64,000 nt of DNA from Muraenolepis orangiensis. Lineage: Eukaryota > Chordata > Actinopteri > Gadiformes > Muraenolepididae. Below are positions 59,961 to 64,000 of this stretch, in pieces. The stretch lies in NCBI GenBank assembly GCA_027704905.1, contig CM051020.1:4949953-5013952 (forward strand), written 5' to 3'. Position numbers and translations under genes: made by a program. Each line of letters starts with the position of its first letter. Position 1 is the first letter of the stretch. Below the pieces are notes generated by a model. The model was given only the letters and a program-made list of their open reading frames with translations, made no database searches and was not told the DNA's origin.

Positions 59961-62275
59961 TACTGTGTGTGTTTTGGGTGTGTTTGCTGGTATCTTAGGT
60001 GACAGGATGGCAGGTTCTCCAGGCAGAACGCTGGAGCCATGCAGTCTGGCTGGGAGGAATGCAAAGACAACACGAGACGGTAGTGCGAGTGTGCAGGCTT
60101 TTCTCTCTCCCTCTCTCATCTCCCCCTCAATGCAACTCAGCTGGTACAACCTGTATACGTCCAGTGCAGTAGCAAAGGATCTCCAGAGAGAGACCAGAGG
60201 ACTAGCTGGATTAGTTCACAATGCCAGCGTTTATCGGCATCTAAACCATGGGGTGGATGATATTGGTATGCGTCATGGTATTTGGCCATGCCTGTGCTTG
60301 TGTGTAATGTACATACATTTGACATTATTCTGCGTGACTGTACACATTCAGTTCTTGTATGCATGCGTATGCATATTCTTTCCGTCACAACTGCGTACAT
60401 TAGACCAGAACCAACCCGAATCAAACCAGAATCAAAGTATCACATTGGCCTTCTCTGGATCAAACGCATTACATCACGATACAAACAAACAAACAATACA
60501 TTTGAGATACACATCGTGATGAGATGAGTAAACTCTAACTAATAATTAGTCCATTTAGTCCTGTAGAGCTTGGTGAGCAGCATCACTGCCAGTTTATGTT
60601 GGGGAGGTTCCTGTTCAAATCAACCGCATTAAATAAACCCACAGATATTCATGAACGTCACACTACAAGCCCGGATTCACCAGTACATCCTTAAAAAGCC
60701 TCAACCAATAATACCAATGCCGATTCTATTCATCCCTTTAACGGCTCCATCCCACTCAAAATAAACAAGGGGAGGGTCTTGCAAAGCACCACCACAGAGT
60801 CATGACTCAACCATTCCACACGTTCTGTAAAAACTACAAAATAAACGTATAACCACCAGAACCACATGATACCCCCCCCCCCAACCCCAAGACCCTCGCC
60901 ACACCGCCCCGTCTGCCAAAGGGGTGTGGGCGAGGAGGGGACCACTGGGCCTGGCCTGTAATTATGCGCTGGAGGGGCTCGAGTCGTGTGGACACACCCG
61001 GTGCTTTTGGGAAGAGGCGTGCCGGTCATGACTGTGCATCATGAAAAGGATGCATTTTATTGTGCGTCGAAGGGACCTCTTTAACATTGAAAAAGTGTCG
61101 CCCGCTACGCTGGTGGAGCTAGGACGGAGTATTCCCCCCCCCTCTCCCCGGGTCCCCCTCCCCTCTGTCCAGTTGGCTCCAAGGATGGCGTCACAAAGTT
61201 TAGAGAGAGACTGAGGGAGAGACGCAGGGAGAGTTTGTCCACTAATATTGTATAATATTGTAGTGACCGTGGACATTTTTTTCTTTCTTAGTAGATAGTA
61301 GACAGCACTTCCCCGTTTACACAACTTGTGTGGGTGACGAGATGTGCGCTAGGAGAGAGCGAACACACACACACACACACAGTATAAATATTGTGATATC
61401 GTGTGATGTATAACTCACAGGAAAGGACAGATTAGTAATTAGCAATTACTTCCCATCTCTGGCAGTGTCCCTGTAAATCGGACGGCTACTAGGCCTATAT
61501 ATATTGTCGTCACGCCATCATCAGCAGCCATTACTTCAACTTAGAGACAGCCAATCCGTTAAAAAGGTCCATCCCTAGTAGGGAGCCTTTCAGAAGGTAT
61601 GCAGAAAACATGTGTGCGATTAAAACACATCGATAAGACGGTAAGACGTTATTATAATTGATGTAAAAGGTGGGGGGTGGATGGAATGGCTCCCTGGACA
61701 CACTGGGAACAAGAATCCAGATGTTTCGATAGCGGAGTGTCATGTCAGCTAGGATTAGGAGGAACATGGGGAGCGCGAGGAATAGACGGTGGCATAAACG
61801 GACGCGTAAAAGCAGGCCAGGGGTAAAGAACTGGAGGAGTCCAACTACAACCTGCTGGTTTCATTCCCCCCCCCCTCTCTCACTGTACACCGGCAAGGAA
61901 ATGCCAAACAACTCAACTGCTTCGCACTTTACTGCAACACACTCACACCTCTCTACATTTCCTGCCACCCCTCCTGCCCTGTTCGTCTACAATCACTGCA
62001 AGGTAATGGCTTTAAAGTGCCAGATTGCAACCGAGAGATCTTCCACCTCCTCCTCCACCAACACACCCCCCCCCGCCCCACTGCATTTACAGAAAGCTGA
62101 TCACGCTCATGAATCTTTAACACTGCCAGTGGGGTTCAGTGTGTCGCAGGAGGCAGTGGAGGAGAAGGCCTGTATGATGAAGGCATTAAGGGCAGAGGAG
62201 GGGAGGCAAGGTTGCTGGGAGGGGGGGGGAAGCAAGGCAGAGACACAAAAACACACAGCGACTCAGAGAGAGAGC

Positions 62276-62313
<38 letters not shown>

Positions 62314-62321
62314 GACACAGA

Positions 62322-62354
<33 letters not shown>

Positions 62355-63168
62355 GAGAGTCAAGGAGCAGGGAATTTTATTAACTGGTATAAATAAGCAC
62401 CTCTCCACATCAATCCAGTCACCAATTTGTCTTGCCAGACATGGTGCTGCCGGGGAGACACAGATGTCTACGCGGGAAAAACCAGGGCCGTCTCATTTAG
62501 ATAAATACCTTCTGTCCGATTAAATACGTGTTACATTGTATTAGTGTCGGCCGGAAGAGGAAAACTCATCCACAACAGAGACGGATATACCCAGAGACAG
62601 CACAGCACAGCACAGGGCAGCGTGGCTCTGTCGTTGTCAAGCTTCGCAAGCGTAAACACTGTAAAAAAGTTTGGAATTCTGAAAACTCTGCTAAAACGGT
62701 GGTGAGTGGTTACGTTCACATCATCGCAAAAATGAAAATCCCCAAAAGACAAACGTGGAGTGGAGAAATGTGGACCAGGTGGAAATGGGATGACGGAACG
62801 TGACGCTCGCAACAAGGCTTTATACCTGAGGTGCCGTTCCAGAAAAATTGGGGGGGGGGGGGGGGCCTGGTCAAGTACGAAAAGAGATGAGACGTATACG
62901 AGAATCAAGTAACACTCGTCATTTGTAATTGACTAAACGTAGGAATCGTCTAATCCCACTGTGTTATGGTTAAGGTTGTTCGATGCACGTGTGTCGGGAG
63001 TTAACGCCGCCTAAACCCACGAGGGAAATTAGGACCACATTAACAAGAACAATTAGTCGACATAATCTAGGTCAATAGAGAAAACCTTCAATTTGGGATT
63101 CTTAAACATCCAAGGGTTTGCATGCATTGGCTACCGTTTTCTGGAGTACTGGGTAGGCTGGCTTGTGG

Positions 63169-63292
<124 letters not shown>

Positions 63293-63477
63293 ATACGTGT
63301 GTGGGAGTGTGTGTGTGGGAGTATGTTCCACTGGCTTAGTAGGACATGCCCCATGCTGGATGTTATGTAGTTTGGGGCATAGAGGAAGTTGTTGTGGTGG
63401 TCGGTGGTGGTGGTGGTGGTGGTTCTTGCACAAGAGGGGGGGGAGGGGAGCACTGGCACTGCATGCAAGAGTCTCAC

Positions 63478-63560
63478 CTTGGCTTCAGTCCATAAAGTCC
63501 CTTAGGGCATTGCTGCAGGACGGCAATGCTGGGAAATCTGTGTGCATCCTCCGCTTCTCC
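63478..63560 (-). other. ncoa2: Probable NCOA2 5'UTR exon
   Basis: An 83-nt segment has an acceptor after a pyrimidine stretch (GTTGTCGAGCAG/GGAGAAG) and a good donor (GCCAAG/GTGAGAC). It lies on the same strand, 9.7 kb upstream of the ATG exon. It carries a complete 20-codon upstream ORF. Non-coding 5' exons are usual for NCOA2, but I identify this one from splice signals only. Confidence 0.5.
63485..63547 (-). other. Upstream ORF in the NCOA2 leader exon
   Basis: ATG at 63547 opens MHTDFPALPSCSNALRDFMD and stops at 63485, entirely inside the putative leader exon. If the exon is used, ribosomes scanning toward the NCOA2 start would meet it first. Confidence 0.35.
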
Positions 63561-64000
63561 CTGCTCGACAACAATGGGGGGAAAAAAGAAAAAGAAGAAG
63601 AAGGAGAAGAAGAAGACACGCGACAAACCGTTAGATCCAGTCAAGCTGGCAGAAGAACAGAGCAGGATGACATCACAACAGTATAAATACAACACATACA
63701 AAACGGCCTGTGACTTAACCACAGTGTGGTTTACAATTGTATGTCGTCTAAACTGTAAGGTCATCTCTTCTGTGTATGTGTGTATATGTGTATGTGTTTG
63801 TCGCATGTCTGTATTCATAATTTAAAAAATGTGGTATAGATTCCTGCCGTTTAATAATTAAAAAAAACACACTGTTCTATGCTAGTTTGCCGAATAATAA
63901 ACATATTATACAAAACGTTTTTGGTCAAAGCAAAATTTGGATATACTCATTGACTTAAACCCTAAGCGAGGTCAGGATATACGTTTAAATTAATAAAATA
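63561..64000. other. Right end, no gene recognised
   Basis: A polypurine stretch (63580-63617) provides the pyrimidine tract for the leader-exon acceptor. The remainder is AT-rich. Any NCOA2 promoter would lie to the right of the window. Confidence 0.5.

Noticed and set aside
59965..60519. 184-codon plus-strand ORF
   Set aside because: Begins inside SINE-derived sequence; no domain or splice structure recognised.
61742..62383. 213-codon plus-strand ORF
   Set aside because: Low complexity, ends in an (AG)n-derived RERERE tract, no recognised domain.

Overview
This window is vertebrate nuclear DNA, almost certainly from a teleost fish. Intron-containing genes, GT-AG splice sites, several common fish interspersed repeats and a very high density of long (CA)n, (AG)n and other tandem repeats all point that way. 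The extreme dinucleotide density resembles what is known of codfishes (Gadiformes), but that placement is an inference.

Two protein-coding genes are present, both on the minus strand, so transcription runs from high to low coordinates. The upstream gene is NCOA2 (TIF2/GRIP1/SRC-2, a p160 nuclear-receptor coactivator). I could place a likely 5'UTR exon at 63478-63560, the start codon at 53729, nineteen coding exons down to 15916, and a short terminal exon with the stop codon at 13960. A 3'UTR of about 5 kb follows, ending near a poly(A) signal at 8978-8983. All exon phases agree across every junction. The protein has bHLH, PAS-A and PAS-B regions, three LxxLL nuclear-receptor boxes (LLQLL, LHQLL, LRYLL), the CBP/p300-binding AD1 helix region and a Gln/Met/Pro-rich C-terminal region.

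The downstream gene is PRDM14, a germline and pluripotency PR/SET zinc-finger factor. Its putative first exon lies near 8129-8286, only about 0.7 kb beyond the NCOA2 poly(A) signal. Coding exons run from 6751 to 1028. They encode a His/Gln-rich N-terminus, the split PR domain and zinc fingers 1 to 3 plus the start of finger 4. The last fingers lie outside the window to the left. PRDM14 and NCOA2 are also neighbours on human 8q13, which supports both identifications.

The rest is intronic, UTR or intergenic sequence dominated by tandem repeats, with two hAT-like elements showing 8-bp target duplications, a GGGTTTCC MITE, tRNA-derived SINE remnants and two recurrent fish repeat families. I saw no bacterial-type systems, CRISPR arrays, rRNA genes or intact tRNA genes.

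The most interesting observations are: two apparent one-base deletions in PRDM14 in the same CCGGGACG context; a roughly 300-bp segment with extreme CpG density inside the last NCOA2 intron; the apparent absence of the penultimate NCOA2 exon; inverted repeats flanking single NCOA2 exons; and tandem repeats that directly form or abut many splice sites.
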